Of a stretch of 64,000 nt of DNA, positions 17,953-26,231 are shown piece after piece. The stretch is from NCBI RefSeq assembly GCF_013408145.1, contig NZ_JACBZI010000001.1, positions 1,719,501 through 1,783,500 on the forward strand. The letters run 5' to 3'. Each line of letters begins with the position of its first letter. Within the stretch, counting starts at the first letter, position 1. The notes under the pieces were generated by a model. That model was not told the origin of the DNA and did not search any database. It saw nothing but the letters and a program-made list of their open reading frames with translations. The stretch is from Nocardioides marinus (lineage in GTDB: Bacteria > Actinomycetota > Actinomycetes > Propionibacteriales > Nocardioidaceae). A program made the translations under genes and the position numbers.

Positions 17953-19238
17953 CCCGGGGCACCCGCATCCGCATCGCCGCGTTCTTGGTCCTCTCGGCCG
18001 TCGGCATCGTCTACATCACCGGGACCTACCTCGGCGTGGTGGACCGCCTGCTCGGCCGCGGCATCACGGTGCAGGCCACCCTGCCCGGCAGCGGTGGCCT
18101 GTTCGAGGGCTCGGAGGTGACCTACCGCGGGGTCAAGGTCGGCAAGGTCGTGCGGATGGAGCCGACCCGCGAGGGCCTCACGGTCACCCTGCGCCTGGAG
18201 GAGGGCACCCGGCTGCCGGTGGACTCCCCGATGTACGTCCACAACCTCTCCGCGGTCGGCGAGCAGTACCTCGACTTCGAGCCGGAGGGCTCCGAGGGCC
18301 CGTACGCCCAGGACGGCGACGTGCTGCGCGGGGGAGCCGACTCGCTGCCCGTGGACGAGGGCGACCTGCTCGTGGAGCTCGACGAGTTCGTCTCCGGCGT
18401 CGACCGCAGGCACCTGAAGTCGGTGGTGGCCGAGCTCGGGACGATGTTCGACGACACCGGCGGCGCGCTGCAGGCGCTGGTCGACGACGGCGGCCGGTTC
18501 GTCCGGGAGGCGGCCGAGCACACCGACGAGACGATCGCCCTGCTCGAGGACGGGCTGACGGTGCTGCGCACCCAGCGCGACAACCAGGAGAACATCCGCT
18601 CGCTGTCGCGCGACCTGCGGCTGCTCACCGGCTCGCTGCGCCGCTCGGACCGGCCGCTGCGCCAGGTGCTGCAGGGCACGCCGGGCACGGCGCGCGAGCT
18701 CGAGGCGCTCCTCTCCGACCTGGAGCCGACCCTGCCGATCCTGCTGGGGCACGCGGTGTCGCTGAACCAGGTGGTGGTCAGCCACCTCGCCGGGCTCGAG
18801 CAGCTCCTGGTCACCTATCCCCGGGTGATCTCCTCGGGCTTCACCGGCACCCCGGCCGACGGCTACGGCCACGTGAACCTGCAGCTGGACTACTCGGTGC
18901 CGCCGTGCACCGAGGGCTTCAAGCCGCCCGAGGACTGGCGGCCGGGCAGTGACCTCTCGGACGGTCCCATCTTCCCGGCGCGCTGCGAGTCCGGGCCGCC
19001 GTACGGCATGCGCGGGCCGAAGTACTCCCCGGACGCCGACGGCACCAACACCGGGCCGCGCCGCGTGGCGACGGGAGCCCCGGCCCTCAGCGGCTCCTAC
19101 GACCCGCTCACCGGCGTGCTGTCCGGGGCGGTCGACGCAGCGGGGGAGCCGGTACGGTTCCTCGGGACGCCTGACCTGTCGATCCTGGGGGAGGACGCGT
19201 GGACGTGGTTGCTGGTGGGTCCGGTGAGGAGCCGGTGA
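17949..19238 (+). CDS. mce4F: Mce family protein F
   Basis: 429 residues; ATGA overlap with mce4E. A short N-terminal TM anchor (IAAFLVLSAVGIVYITGTYL) precedes the MCE domain (GGLFEGSEVTYRGVKVGKVV and LSAVGEQYLDFEP), a helical segment and a Pro/Gly-rich C-terminus. Sixth and last Mce subunit, completing the A-F set needed for a heterohexamer. Confidence 0.88.
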   Translation: MTRGTRIRIAAFLVLSAVGIVYITGTYLGVVDRLLGRGITVQATLPGSGGLFEGSEVTYRGVKVGKVVRMEPTREGLTVTLRLEEGTRLPVDSPMYVHNLSAVGEQYLDFEPEGSEGPYAQDGDVLRGGADSLPVDEGDLLVELDEFVSGVDRRHLKSVVAELGTMFDDTGGALQALVDDGGRFVREAAEHTDETIALLEDGLTVLRTQRDNQENIRSLSRDLRLLTGSLRRSDRPLRQVLQGTPGTARELEALLSDLEPTLPILLGHAVSLNQVVVSHLAGLEQLLVTYPRVISSGFTGTPADGYGHVNLQLDYSVPPCTEGFKPPEDWRPGSDLSDGPIFPARCESGPPYGMRGPKYSPDADGTNTGPRRVATGAPALSGSYDPLTGVLSGAVDAAGEPVRFLGTPDLSILGEDAWTWLLVGPVRSR

Positions 19239-19741
19239 TCGCCGGGCCCCGCCTGGTGACCGGGCTGGTCGTCCTCGCCCTCGTCCTGGCCGGCGCGGCC
19301 GTGCTCCTGGGCGTCGCGGTCTGGCAGGCGCAGGGGGACGAGGCCGACGACGCGGACATGGCGGGACGCTACGGCGCCATCCTGGCCGCGGCGACCGCGG
19401 AGACCGAGGCCTTCGTCAACATCCGCTACGACCGGGCCGAGGAGAGCATCGAGGCGGTCGCGCAGGGTGCGACGGGCGACTTCGCCGAGCAGTACGACCA
19501 GTCCACGGAGGGGGTCCTGACCGTGCTCGAGGAGAACCGCTCGGTGATGGAGGGCGAGGTCGTCTGGATCGGGGTCGTGGACGCCGACGCCGACTCCGCG
19601 ACCGTCCTGGCGGCCACCACCGGCACCGTGGCCAACGCCCAGACCGACGACGAGCCGGTGGCCCGCGCCTTCCGCCTGCGCCTCGAGCTGGTGCTGGTCG
19701 ACGGTCGCTGGCTCACCTCCGACCTGCAGTTCGTGGCCTGA
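19235..19741 (+). CDS. Mce-associated membrane protein, first
   Basis: 168 residues from a GTG that overlaps the mce4F stop by four bases; AGGAG lies three bases upstream. An upstream in-frame GTG at 19199 would overlap mce4F by 40 bases, which the operon style argues against. There is one TM segment (LVTGLVVLALVLAGAAVLLGVAVW), then a small extracytoplasmic domain of the NTF2-like Mce-associated type (YDRAEESIEAVAQGATGDFAEQYD). Such proteins (Mam/Mas) stabilise Mce complexes in mycobacteria and rhodococci. Confidence 0.82.
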   Translation: MIAGPRLVTGLVVLALVLAGAAVLLGVAVWQAQGDEADDADMAGRYGAILAAATAETEAFVNIRYDRAEESIEAVAQGATGDFAEQYDQSTEGVLTVLEENRSVMEGEVVWIGVVDADADSATVLAATTGTVANAQTDDEPVARAFRLRLELVLVDGRWLTSDLQFVA

Positions 19742-19742
19742 G

Positions 19743-20540
19743 ATGGGCGACCGACCGACGCAGGGGACCCCGGGCCGGGGGAGACGTCCCACCAGCCGAC
19801 CCTCGCGCGCCGTGACCAGCCGGCCGCGTCGTCTCGCGGGCAGCGGGCCGCGCCCCGCCCCGGACCCGACCGTGGCCGGTGACCGGGGGCCCGAGGAGTC
19901 CGGCGACCCGCTCGTGCCGCCGCCCCCGGCGCGGCCCGGCGGGGCAGAGCCCCCCAGCGACCGTCCGAGCGACCCGCTGGGCGCGGCCGGGGCGGAGCGA
20001 GCCCCCTCGCCGGGCCGGGGCGGCCCCGGTCTGGGGCGTCGCGGTCTGCTGTCGCTCGTGGCCGTGGTCGCGGCCCTCACCGTGGTCGTGGCCGTGGAGG
20101 CGGTGGTGCTGTGGCGTGGGGACGAGCCCTCGGCCACGGTGTCGGCCGAGCGTCCCGTCGTGGTCCCCGAGCGCACCTGGCGTCCGGCCGTCGAGGCGGC
20201 CGCCCAGGGCGCCGAGATCGTCCTGGGTGCCAGCTGGGAGAGCTACGACGAGGGCATCGAGCGCGCTCGCGGCGTGATGACCGACGAGTTCGCCGACACC
20301 TACCTGGCGACCAAGGAGGACGTCCGCGAGGAGTTCGTCGACCAGCGGACCGAGGTCGAGGTCCGGGTGCTGGGACAGGCGGTGACCCGGGCGACCGGGA
20401 GCTCGGTGCAGGCACTGCTGTTCTTCAACCAGTACGTCACGAAGAAGGGCGCGCAGACCTCCTTCAGCGAGTACCGCGCGCTGGTCACGGTCGTCGACAC
20501 CCCTGACGGCTGGCTCATCGACCAGATCGACACGCAGTAG
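19743..20540 (+). CDS. Mce-associated membrane protein, second, with long Pro/Arg-rich N-terminus
   Basis: 265 residues, starting one base after the previous stop. About 95 N-terminal residues are Pro/Arg/Gly-rich and probably disordered and cytoplasmic. A TM segment follows (LLSLVAVVAALTVVVAVEAVVL), then an extracytoplasmic domain like that of the preceding protein (WESYDEGIERARGVMTDEFADTYLATK). In M. tuberculosis two proteins of this kind follow mce4F. Last gene of the mce operon; the disordered leader is longer than I expect for the family. Confidence 0.8.
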   Translation: MGDRPTQGTPGRGRRPTSRPSRAVTSRPRRLAGSGPRPAPDPTVAGDRGPEESGDPLVPPPPARPGGAEPPSDRPSDPLGAAGAERAPSPGRGGPGLGRRGLLSLVAVVAALTVVVAVEAVVLWRGDEPSATVSAERPVVVPERTWRPAVEAAAQGAEIVLGASWESYDEGIERARGVMTDEFADTYLATKEDVREEFVDQRTEVEVRVLGQAVTRATGSSVQALLFFNQYVTKKGAQTSFSEYRALVTVVDTPDGWLIDQIDTQ

Positions 20541-20564
20541 CGACGACCTGGTGGCCCCCGGGAC

Positions 20565-20578
20565 TAGAACACGTTACA
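20565..20578. promoter_or_regulatory. KstR-type operator before the reductase-ferredoxin-SDR operon
   Basis: TAGAACACGTTACA is a full match to TnnAACnnGTTnnA. Bases 20575-20580 (TACAGT) make a good -10 hexamer overlapping its right arm. It lies about 90 bases before the start at 20670. Confidence 0.87.
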
Positions 20579-20669
20579 GTTCCGGCGCGGACGTGACCTG
20601 CCGGGTGACGACGCCAGAGTCGAGACGGGCCCTAGCGCGGCCCGCGTGCCGAGGGGAGGATCACGCGTC

Positions 20670-21692
20670 GTGACCCCACCCCCTTCCAGTCCCGACCCGA
20701 CCCCGTCCGGCGCCACCGTCGACGTCGACCTCGTGATCGTCGGCGCCGGCCCCACCGGCCTGTTCGCCACCTACTACGCGGGCTTCCGCGGGCACCGCAT
20801 CGCCGTGGTCGACTCCCTGCCCGAGCTCGGCGGCCAGGTGACCGCCATGTACCCGGAGAAGCAGATCCTCGACGTGGCCGGATTCGCCTCGGTCAAGGGT
20901 CGCGACCTGGTGGCGGGCCTGGTCGAGCAGGCGTCGACGGCCGACCCGGTCTACCTGCTCGGGCGCACTGCCACCGGGTTGGTCAGCCGGGAGGACGGGA
21001 TCGAGCTGTCGCTGGACGACGGCACCGTCGTGCGGGCCGGGGCCATGATCATCACCGCAGGGATCGGCAAGTTCAGCCCCCGTCCGCTGCCCGCCGGGGA
21101 CGAGTTCCTCGGCCGCGGCATGGAGTTCTTCGTCCCCTCCTTCGCCCCGTACGCCGGCAAGGACGTCGTGATCGTGGGCGGCGGTGACTCCGCGTTCGAC
21201 TGGGCGGTCCACCTCGAGCCCGTGGCCCGCTCGGTGACCCTGGTCCACCGGCGCGACGCGTTCCGGGCCCACGAGCGCACCGTGGAGCAGGTCCGGGCGT
21301 CCTCGGTCCGCATCCTCACCAGGGCCGAGCTGACCGCGTTGCGGGGCGGCGACGGGCCCGACGGACACCTCAGCGAGGTCGACGTCACCGACCCCGACGG
21401 CGTCACCACGCTGCCGTGCCAGGCGGTGGTCGCCGCGCTGGGCTTCGTGGCCGACCTCGGGCCGATCCAGCAGTGGGGCCTGGAGGTCCACAAGCGGCAC
21501 GTCGTCGTGGACACCACGATGCGCACCAACCTGCCGCGGGTCTTCGCCGCCGGCGACATCACGGAGTACCCCGGCAAGGTGCGCCTGATAGCCGTGGGCT
21601 TCGGCGAGGCCGCGACGGCGGTCAACAACGCGACCGTGGCGATCGACCCGAGCGCCAAGGTCTTCCCCGGACACTCCTCGGAAGGTGGCTGA
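20670..21692 (+). CDS. Ferredoxin-NADP reductase type 2 (thioredoxin-reductase fold)
   Basis: 340 residues. The FAD site is VIVGAGPTG (22-30) and the NADPH site is VIVGGGDSA. The C-terminal motif TNLPRVFAAGDITEYPGK completes the FAD fold. The CxxC of thioredoxin reductase is absent, so the YumC-type ferredoxin/flavodoxin reductase assignment is preferred. The GTG at 20670 has GGGGAGGA nine bases upstream; a GTG at 20646 is in frame but sits before that site. It starts a KstR-marked operon with a [3Fe-4S] ferredoxin, so it probably feeds electrons to that ferredoxin for a P450 or oxygenase of steroid catabolism (inference). Confidence 0.87.
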   Translation: MTPPPSSPDPTPSGATVDVDLVIVGAGPTGLFATYYAGFRGHRIAVVDSLPELGGQVTAMYPEKQILDVAGFASVKGRDLVAGLVEQASTADPVYLLGRTATGLVSREDGIELSLDDGTVVRAGAMIITAGIGKFSPRPLPAGDEFLGRGMEFFVPSFAPYAGKDVVIVGGGDSAFDWAVHLEPVARSVTLVHRRDAFRAHERTVEQVRASSVRILTRAELTALRGGDGPDGHLSEVDVTDPDGVTTLPCQAVVAALGFVADLGPIQQWGLEVHKRHVVVDTTMRTNLPRVFAAGDITEYPGKVRLIAVGFGEAATAVNNATVAIDPSAKVFPGHSSEGG

Positions 21693-21693
21693 C

Positions 21694-22164
21694 ATGGCAC
21701 GCGGGAACCGCGACGCGGTGAAGATGAGCGAGGCGGAGGTCGAGGCCCTGCTCGCCGAGAACCTCAAGGTGCAGGTCGCCTGCAACGGTCACGACGGCGT
21801 GCCGCACCTCTCCACGCTGTTCTACGTCGTCCTGGACGGGCGCATCGCCTTCTGGACCTACGGCCGGAGCCAGAAGATCCGCAACCTCGAGCGGGACCCG
21901 CGGGTCAGCGCCCTGGTCGAGGACGGCGTGGACTACTTCGAGCTGCGCGGTGCCTCGATCACCGGACGGGCCGAGATCGTCCGCGACCACGACCGGATCT
22001 TCGAGATCGGCTCGGCGGTCGCGACCCGGATGGTGGCGGCGGAGTCCTTCGAGGCGCTCGGCGACCTCGGCCGGGAGACGGTCGAGAAGCAGGCCACCAA
22101 GCGGGTGGCCGTGATCATCCATCCCGAGCACGTCGCCACCTGGGACCACCGCAAGATGGTCTGA
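21694..22164 (+). CDS. Pyridoxamine 5'-phosphate oxidase-fold (PPOX/FDOR) protein
   Basis: 156 residues with a split beta-barrel pattern: VQVACNGHDGVPHLSTLFYVVLDGRIAFWTYGRSQKIRNLERDPRVSALVEDG in the order expected of PPOX or F420/flavin-dependent oxidoreductases. The ATG lies one base after the reductase stop, with GGAAGG upstream. Its neighbours suggest a redox step in steroid breakdown, but the family covers FMN, F420 and heme binders, so cofactor and substrate are unknown. Confidence 0.78.
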   Translation: MARGNRDAVKMSEAEVEALLAENLKVQVACNGHDGVPHLSTLFYVVLDGRIAFWTYGRSQKIRNLERDPRVSALVEDGVDYFELRGASITGRAEIVRDHDRIFEIGSAVATRMVAAESFEALGDLGRETVEKQATKRVAVIIHPEHVATWDHRKMV

Positions 22165-22222
22165 CCCTGCGGGTCGGGCCGCCCCCACACGCCTCCGTCA
22201 TCCACCACCAGAGGAGACCGAC

Positions 22223-22417
22223 ATGAAGATCAAGGTCGACTTCGACCTGTGCGAGTCCAACGCCCTGTGCGAGGCCATGGCCCCCGAGGTGTTCGAGCTC
22301 GACGACGACGACTTCCTGCAGCTCAAGACCGAGCACACGACCGACGAGAACGTCGAGGACGTGCGCCGGGCCGTGGCGGCGTGCCCGCGCGCCGCCATCT
22401 CGCTGGTGGAGGAGTGA
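22223..22417 (+). CDS. [3Fe-4S] ferredoxin, FdxD-like
   Basis: 64 residues with three cysteines: Cys10 and Cys16 in CESNALC and Cys54 in ACPRAA. The C-x5-C...CP pattern, with Asn in the place of the fourth Cys, defines the single-cluster [3Fe-4S] ferredoxins that serve actinobacterial P450s. GAGGAG lies seven bases before the ATG. In M. tuberculosis, fdxD (Rv3503c) neighbours Rv3502c and yrbE4A in the KstR regulon; the same gene types occur here, in another order. Confidence 0.88.
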   Translation: MKIKVDFDLCESNALCEAMAPEVFELDDDDFLQLKTEHTTDENVEDVRRAVAACPRAAISLVEE

Positions 22418-22421
22418 GTCG

Positions 22422-23327
22422 ATGAGCACCTCCCCCCTCAGCCTGGACGGCAAGGTCGCCGTCGTCACCGGCGCCGGTGCCGGCCTGGGCCGCGCGGAGG
22501 CGCTGGCCCTGGCCGATGCCGGTGCCCGCCTGGTGCTCAACGACCTCCCGGGGGCCGCTGACGCGGTGGCCGAGGAGATCCGCGGCCGCGGCGGCGAGGC
22601 CGTCGTCGCCGCCGGCGACGTCTCGGAGCGCGCGACCGCCGACGCGATGGTCGCGGCCGCGGTCGACGGCTTCGGCAGCCTCGACGTCGTCGTCAACAAC
22701 GCCGGGATGACCCGGGACCGGATGCTGTTCAACCTCTCCGACGAGGAGTGGGACGACATCATCCGCGTCCACCTGCGCGGCCACTTCCTGCTCTCGCGCA
22801 ACGCCGCGTCGTACTGGCGTGGCAAGGCCAAGGAGACCGGTGCCCCCGTGGACGCCGCCGTGGTCAACACCGCCTCCGAGGCGTTCCTCTCGGGCCCGCC
22901 GGGACAGGCCAACTACGCCGCGGCCAAGGCCGGCATCGCGGCCCTGACCGTCAGCACCGCCCGCGCGCTGGCCTCCTCCGGGGTCCGCGCCAACGCGATC
23001 TGTCCCCGCGCCCGCACCGCCATGACCGCCCAGGTCTTCGGGGAGGACACCTCCGGCGAGGAGGTCGACCCGTACTCACCCCAGCACGTGGCTCCGGTCG
23101 TGGCCTACCTCGCCAGTCCTGCCGCGTCGCGGATCACCGGCCAGGTCTTCGTCGTCTACGGGGGGATGGTCGCGCTCGTCGCGGCGCCGGTCCTCCAGGA
23201 GCGCTTCGACAAGAGCGGCACCGTGTGGACGGCCGACGACCTCGACAAGCAGCTCGGCGGCTACTTCTCCGACCGGGACCCCAGTGTCGGCTTCGCCGCC
23301 GACTCCATCATGAAGCTCTCGGTCTGA
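22422..23327 (+). CDS. Short-chain dehydrogenase/reductase, Hsd4A/Rv3502c-like
   Basis: 301 residues. The NAD(P) site is [14 protein letters not shown], with NNAG in [16 protein letters not shown]; catalytic Ser, Tyr and Lys are visible as [23 protein letters not shown]. Starts four bases after the ferredoxin stop. In mycobacteria the SDR next to fdxD and mce4 (Rv3502c, Hsd4A) acts as a 17-beta-hydroxysteroid and/or beta-hydroxyacyl-CoA dehydrogenase in side-chain removal. I infer the same role from context; SDR substrate cannot be read from motifs. Confidence 0.83.
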   Translation: MSTSPLSLDGKVAVVTGAGAGLGRAEALALADAGARLVLNDLPGAADAVAEEIRGRGGEAVVAAGDVSERATADAMVAAAVDGFGSLDVVVNNAGMTRDRMLFNLSDEEWDDIIRVHLRGHFLLSRNAASYWRGKAKETGAPVDAAVVNTASEAFLSGPPGQANYAAAKAGIAALTVSTARALASSGVRANAICPRARTAMTAQVFGEDTSGEEVDPYSPQHVAPVVAYLASPAASRITGQVFVVYGGMVALVAAPVLQERFDKSGTVWTADDLDKQLGGYFSDRDPSVGFAADSIMKLSV

Positions 23328-23340
23328 GGCAGGAGCAGGG

Positions 23341-24129
23341 ATGAGCAGCAGCACCGCAGCAACGGGCCGGCTGGCCGGCAAGGTCGCAATCGTCACCGGC
23401 GCCGCCATGGGGCAGGGCGCCGGCATCGCGCGGGCCTACGTCGCCGAGGGCGCCCGGACGGTCCTGGCCGACGTCGCGAAGGACGAGGGTGAGGCGCTGG
23501 CCCAGGAGCTGGAGGCCGCGCACCCCGGGATGGCGGTCTTCCGCCACCACGACGTGGCCGACGAGGGCTCCTGGACCGCGCTCGTGGAGGAGACCGTCGA
23601 CCGGTGGGGCCCGGTGACGGTCCTCGCGAACAACGCCGGCATCCTGCGTTTCGGCAACGTCGGGCGCCTCGAGCTCGGCGACGTCGACCTGATGTACCGG
23701 GTGAACCAGCTCGGCACGCTGCTGGGCATGAACGCCGTGGCGCGCACCATGCGCAAGGCCGGCGGCGGCTCGATCATCAACGCCTCCTCCACCGAGGGCC
23801 TGGGCGGCATGTCCGGCTGCGTGGCCTACGGCGGCACCAAGTTCGCGATCCGGGGCATGACCAAGGGCGCCGCTCACGAGCTCGGCCCGCACGGCATCCG
23901 GGTCAACTCGGTGCATCCCGGCATGATCGACACCCCCATGACCCGCGTGCACGGAGGCGACGCCGCGATGGAGTACGGCGCCTCCAAGATCCCGCTGCGC
24001 CGCGTCGGCCACCCCGAGGACGTCGCCCCGCTCTACGTCTTCTTGGCCAGTGACGAGTCCTCCTACATCAACGGCGCCGAGATCGCCGTCGACGGCGGGG
24101 TCACCGCGACCCACGGCTTCGGCGGCTGA
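23341..24129 (+). CDS. Short-chain dehydrogenase/reductase, 3-alpha(20-beta)-hydroxysteroid dehydrogenase-like
   Basis: 262 residues. The N-terminal [16 protein letters not shown] binds the dinucleotide, [12 protein letters not shown] is the structural motif, and [23 protein letters not shown] holds the Ser, Tyr and Lys of the active site. The C-terminus [21 protein letters not shown] resembles the FabG3/Rv2002 group of 3-alpha,20-beta-hydroxysteroid dehydrogenases. It lies 13 bases after the previous SDR with GCAGGAGCAGGG upstream, so it is probably the last gene of the operon. The substrate is inferred from context. Confidence 0.82.
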   Translation: MSSSTAATGRLAGKVAIVTGAAMGQGAGIARAYVAEGARTVLADVAKDEGEALAQELEAAHPGMAVFRHHDVADEGSWTALVEETVDRWGPVTVLANNAGILRFGNVGRLELGDVDLMYRVNQLGTLLGMNAVARTMRKAGGGSIINASSTEGLGGMSGCVAYGGTKFAIRGMTKGAAHELGPHGIRVNSVHPGMIDTPMTRVHGGDAAMEYGASKIPLRRVGHPEDVAPLYVFLASDESSYINGAEIAVDGGVTATHGFGG

Positions 24130-24233
24130 GCCGGGCGGCCCGGTCAGCGGTCCACAGCGGACCGGACCGGTCGCTATCCACGAATTCTCCGGAATCCGTG
24201 CCGACCGCACCGCGACGTCTTTACGGTGGAACG

Positions 24234-25367
24234 ATGGAGGGGGACCAGGCCTGGCGTCCTGGGCTGGACCAGGAGACGCTGGAGCGAGCCGACTGGACGT
24301 CGCAGGTCAAGGACTACGCGATCGTCCGGCTGGACCGCGACGGGCTCGTGCTGTCGTGGAACGCCGGTGCCGAGCTGGTCAAGGGCTACTCACGCGAGGA
24401 GATCCTCGGGCGCAGCTTCGAGGTCTTCTACCCTCCCGAGGACCGGGAGAGCGGGTTGCCCCGCCGGCTCCTGGCCGTGGCCGAGGCCGACGGGCGGGCC
24501 GAGCACCAGGGCTGGCGGCTGCGCCGCGACGGCGTGCGTTTCTGGGGCGACGTCGTCATCACCGCGGTACGCGGCGACTCCGGCCAGCTCCTGGGCTTCG
24601 TCAAGGTCACCCGCGACCTGACCGAGCAGCACCTCCTCGAGCGCAGCCGTCAGCAGTTCGTCGCCGGCGTGACCCACGACTTCCGCAGCCCGCTCACCAG
24701 CATCGAGGGGTACGCCGCGATGCTGGTCGCCGAGCTGACCGACCCGGTGCTCGGCGACTTCGCCTCCCGGGTCCGCTCCAACGCGCTGCGGCTGATGAAG
24801 CTGGTCGACCTGATGGTCGAGCACTGCCAGCTGCCCATCGGCAGCGTCAGGCTGAACCCGGAGCAGGTGGCCCTGGGAGCGGTGCTGCGCACGGTGGTCG
24901 ACGACCTCAGCACCACGGTGCAGGATCACGAGGTCTCGATCCAGGACACCGACGTGGAGCTCCGGGCCGACCTCACGGCCCTGGCCCGGGTCTTCACCAA
25001 CCTCATCGGCAACGCCGCGAAGTACTCCCCGCCCGGAAGCCGGATCGACGTGCTGGTGGAACGCAGCGAGGACGCCGCCGACGCGGTCGACATCGTCGTC
25101 GCCGATCGGGGCCGGGGCATCGACCCCGAGGACCGGGACACGATCTTCGACGAGTTCGTCCGGGGACGACGGGCCCACGACGACGGCGGCTTCGGCCTCG
25201 GGCTGAGCGTCGTCCGCGCCCTGGTCGAGCAGCACGGGGGCGCCGTGCGCATCGACGACGGCCGCTTCGGGGGCACCGACGTCACGGTCCGACTCCCGCT
25301 CGCGGACACCGGGTCGACCGGGTCGACCGCGAACGGTCCGGGGCTGCAGACCGCCCAGGGCTCGTAG
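24234..25367 (+). CDS. PAS-domain sensor histidine kinase, orphan
   Basis: 377 residues, apparently soluble. A PAS domain covers about 20-130 (AGAELVKGYSREEILGRSFEVFYPPED is typical). HisKA carries His148 in VTHDFRSPLTSIEGY. HATPase_c has an N-box FTNLIGNAAKYS, a G1 box DRGRGIDPED and a G2 box GFGLGLSVV. The H-box reads HDFRSP rather than the usual HELRTP. ATG 24234 is chosen at the start of clear homology, with GGTGGA just upstream; a GTG at 24198 is in frame. No regulator is adjacent. It converges on kstR with three bases between stops. Confidence 0.83.
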   Translation: MEGDQAWRPGLDQETLERADWTSQVKDYAIVRLDRDGLVLSWNAGAELVKGYSREEILGRSFEVFYPPEDRESGLPRRLLAVAEADGRAEHQGWRLRRDGVRFWGDVVITAVRGDSGQLLGFVKVTRDLTEQHLLERSRQQFVAGVTHDFRSPLTSIEGYAAMLVAELTDPVLGDFASRVRSNALRLMKLVDLMVEHCQLPIGSVRLNPEQVALGAVLRTVVDDLSTTVQDHEVSIQDTDVELRADLTALARVFTNLIGNAAKYSPPGSRIDVLVERSEDAADAVDIVVADRGRGIDPEDRDTIFDEFVRGRRAHDDGGFGLGLSVVRALVEQHGGAVRIDDGRFGGTDVTVRLPLADTGSTGSTANGPGLQTAQGS

Positions 25368-25370
25368 TTC

Positions 25371-25994
25371 TCAGTCGCGCAGCAGCAGCCTGACCGCGAC
25401 CTCGATCTGCTGGGCGGTGTCGGCCGCCGACGAGCGACCGGTGACCCAGCCGACCAGGGCGGAGAGCCACACGTCGCCGATCACCTTGGCGATCGCCACG
25501 TCCTGGTCACCGAACTCGGTGCGGCCGGGGTGCATCGCGCGGGTGACCATCGAGGTCATCAGCATGCCGACCTGGTTGATCTCGCTCTGCACCGAGGAGT
25601 CGGCGAACATGAACGCCCGGGTCAGCGCCTCGGTGAGGTGCGGGTCGCCCTGCAGGCCACGGCTGGTGAGCTTGAGGACCTCGATGACCCGCTCCGCGGG
25701 GGTGTCGCCGGGGATCTCGCGCCCACGCAGGGCACCCTCGGCCTTCTCGAACTCCCGACCCAGCGCCGAGACCAGCAGGTGGATCTTGGAGGGGAAGTAG
25801 CGGTAGAGCGTGCCCAGCGCCACCTCGGCGCGGTCGGCGACCTCGCGCATCTGCACGGCGTCGAAGCCGCCCTGGGAGGCCAGCTCGATCGTGGCGTCGA
25901 GGATGCGCTTGCGCCGCTCGCGCTGCGCCGACGAGCCGAGCTCCTCGGTCGCCGTGGCGGTACCGGGGCCGGCCGTGCTGTTCGTCGTGGTCAT
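25371..25994 (-). CDS. kstR: TetR-family repressor KstR of steroid catabolism
   Basis: 207 residues. The DNA-binding domain LGSSAQRERRKRILDATIELASQGGFDAVQMREVADRAEVALGTLYRYFPSKIHLLVSALGREF is almost the one I remember for mycobacterial and rhodococcal KstR; the ligand domain keeps LTEALTRAFMFADSSVQSEINQV and ARVIGDVWLS-like patterns (here AKVIGDVWLSALVGWVTGR). KstR is released from DNA by 3-oxo-cholest-4-en-26-oyl-CoA-type thioesters. Six matching operators lie within 16 kb. ATG 25994 has GGGGA five bases upstream; an ATG at 26006 is the alternative start. A palindrome at 26018-26029 may serve autoregulation. Confidence 0.93.
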   Translation of the reverse strand: MTTTNSTAGPGTATATEELGSSAQRERRKRILDATIELASQGGFDAVQMREVADRAEVALGTLYRYFPSKIHLLVSALGREFEKAEGALRGREIPGDTPAERVIEVLKLTSRGLQGDPHLTEALTRAFMFADSSVQSEINQVGMLMTSMVTRAMHPGRTEFGDQDVAIAKVIGDVWLSALVGWVTGRSSAADTAQQIEVAVRLLLRD

Positions 25995-26017
25995 GTGAGT
26001 CCCCATGATGTGGTGGG

Positions 26018-26029
26018 TTGAACGTTCAA
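26018..26029. promoter_or_regulatory. Perfect palindrome upstream of kstR, possible autoregulatory site
   Basis: TTGAACGTTCAA is a perfect 12-base palindrome, 24 bases before the kstR start. It has the AAC and GTT half-site cores of the KstR operator but without the two-base spacer. It may be a KstR variant site or the site of another TetR protein. Confidence 0.5.
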
Positions 26030-26123
26030 AGACGGTACCGCTTCCCCGGCCCGGTGCCACGGACCACCTCTCGGCAGCACGTCACGTGTCCTGCTACTAG
26101 GCTGGGGATACGTGGTCCATAAT

Positions 26124-26137
26124 AGGAACACGTTTCA
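26124..26137. promoter_or_regulatory. KstR-type operator before the glycosyltransferase operon
   Basis: AGGAACACGTTTCA fits TnnAACnnGTTnnA except for the first base. CATAAT at 26118-26123 directly abuts it and could be the -10 of a rightward promoter. It lies 95 bases before the start at 26232 and 130 bases before kstR, so it may act on either side. Confidence 0.75.
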
Positions 26138-26231
26138 CTTCTTCGGCTCGGCGCCGACTCCGCGCGTCGCCGACCTGCAGTCCGGGAAGTGCTTCCGGAC
26201 CACCCCCAGCCAGCCGAAGGAGGGCCAGCCC

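Noticed and set aside
25305..25340. GGGTCGACC direct repeat near the kinase C-terminus
   Set aside because: Only two copies, encoding a short Thr-Gly-Ser tail; not a meaningful element.
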